Shown: in pieces, positions 21,833-22,487 of the stretch
How the letters are laid out: every line of letters begins with the position of its first letter
Position numbering within the stretch: position 1 is the first letter of the stretch
NCBI GenBank assembly: GCA_964614415.1
Contig: CAZTLE010000051.1
Coordinates: 1 to 22,487, forward strand
DNA length: 22,487 nucleotides
Source of the DNA: CAZTLE01 sp964614415
GTDB lineage: Bacteria; Bacteroidota; Bacteroidia; Flavobacteriales; Flavobacteriaceae
Direction of reading: 5' to 3'
Notes under the pieces: generated by a model
What the model was told of the DNA's origin: nothing
What the model saw: the letters and a program-made list of their open reading frames with translations, nothing else
The model's database searches: none
Program-made: the position numbers and the translations under genes

Positions 21833-22487
21833 TTAAATCTTCAAGGCTATGATGGGGAGATCCGAGTGGTTCACCACATTCTCTCCGATACTGCCAACGA
21901 AAAAGTGTGCCAGTCCTCGTCTTCCATGTGTAGGAACGGCTATTACATCGGCTTTGGAGTCGTTGCTATAGGAGAAAATCCCGTCTTCTACGGTCATATC
22001 GCAGTAGTATTTCACTTCCGGATAGAGGTCCATGTCCCGGTCTTCTCCTTTTAGCAGGAACTGGAATGCCTTTTGTTTCATGTCTCCTGTGCGCAGGAAG
22101 CGTTCCGGAGTATTTATGTAAAGCAACTGGAATTCGGCACCAAAGGTATCGGCCAGTTTACGCGCTTTCCTGAATACGGGAACGAATTCTTCGGAGAAAT
22201 CACACGCAAATACCATTTTCTTCATGTTGAAGTTCATAGCCCGGTTCTTAATGACGAGTACCGGAATGTCCGAGGTACGAACTACTTTTTCCGTATTGGA
22301 TCCGACAAAAACTTCTTTCACGCCACTGGTTCCGTGAGATCCCATGATGATAAGATCGGCATCCATGTCTTTGGCGACTTCGTTCACCTCTTTAAAGATC
22401 TTATAGTTCTGCACCATGCTTTCAACTTTCACACCCTTCAGATAGGGTTTGTCCAGAAACTCATTGAACCGTTTTTCGGCCAGTTTC
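21833..22487 (-). CDS. universal stress protein, two intact-looking domains (5' end outside window)
   Basis: The frame is open from the right edge, so I extend it there; an apparent GTG start at 22432 is internal. About 217 residues are visible, with roughly 60 N-terminal residues missing. Domain 1 ends with GSHGTSGVKEVFVGSNTEKV, the full G-2x-G-9x-G-S. Domain 2 begins KKMVFACDFSEEFVPVF and also ends with a glycine motif, PTHGRRGLAHFFVGSIGENV, that is close to the standard form. This differs from the six USPs at 5247-15883, whose second motif is replaced. Its regulation is not visible. It ends with a terminator at 21764-21793. Confidence 0.9.
   Translation of the reverse strand, partial: KLAEKRFNEFLDKPYLKGVKVESMVQNYKIFKEVNEVAKDMDADLIIMGSHGTSGVKEVFVGSNTEKVVRTSDIPVLVIKNRAMNFNMKKMVFACDFSEEFVPVFRKARKLADTFGAEFQLLYINTPERFLRTGDMKQKAFQFLLKGEDRDMDLYPEVKYYCDMTVEDGIFSYSNDSKADVIAVPTHGRRGLAHFFVGSIGENVVNHSDLPIIALKI

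Noticed and set aside
1..22487. tRNA, rRNA, CRISPR array, insertion sequence or riboswitch
   Set aside because: I found no cloverleaf, spaced direct repeats, transposase or known leader structure; intergenic gaps are all below 200 bp and are explained by promoters and hairpins.

Overview
The window looks like a chromosomal segment of a flavobacterium or close relative (Bacteroidetes), probably aerobic with a facultative N2O-respiring side. Evidence: promoters carry the Bacteroidetes -7 element TAnnTTTG rather than -35/-10 boxes, Shine-Dalgarno motifs are scarce, many exported proteins are lipoproteins, and the NosZ is of the Sec-exported clade II type. I saw no tRNA, rRNA, CRISPR array or mobile element.

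Layout. (1) Positions 1-5072, minus strand: a nitrous oxide reductase operon, transcribed as cytochrome c lipoprotein, fasciclin-domain lipoprotein, nosZ, a four-helix membrane protein (NosB-like), nosL and nosD, running off the left edge. (2) 5247-6077, plus strand: a universal stress protein (USP) gene divergent from nos. (3) 6081-8678, minus: Hsp20, a terminator/attenuator, a coiled-coil protein, a lipoprotein and a D-lactate dehydrogenase-type enzyme. (4) 8781-12299, minus: USP, a small protein possibly of the host-attachment/eRF1-like group, an ATP-cone plus Mrr-like nuclease fusion, and a metallo-beta-lactamase/beta-CASP RNase-like protein. (5) 12369-15883, minus: four more USPs. (6) 15949-18527, minus: a two-component pair, a soluble PAS-PAS histidine kinase whose first PAS resembles FixL/DosP heme PAS domains, and a response regulator with a Crp/Fnr DNA-binding half. 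(7) 18629-20386, plus: a TerB-like protein, a small membrane protein and a DUF3298-like lipoprotein. (8) 20406-21763, plus: deoC and deoD. (9) 21833 to the right edge, minus: a USP of a different subtype, cut at its 5' end.

The main discovery is what connects these blocks. Nine promoters carry a 12-bp palindrome TGAY-N4-RTCA, always followed by T, exactly 23 bp upstream of a TAnnTTTR element. They drive the nos operon, the divergent USP, Hsp20, three USP transcription units, the TerB-like gene, the small membrane protein and the DUF3298-like lipoprotein. The site resembles an FNR/FixK box, and the constant spacing suits an activator sitting next to RNA polymerase. The obvious candidate regulator is encoded in the middle of the window: the REC-Crp protein, whose recognition helix keeps the E-x-x-x-R pair of CRP/FNR. 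I infer a compact 'FixL to FixJ/FixK in one protein' circuit for low oxygen or NO that switches on N2O respiration, D-lactate formation, protein protection and a family of USPs. deoC-deoD has no visible box of its own.
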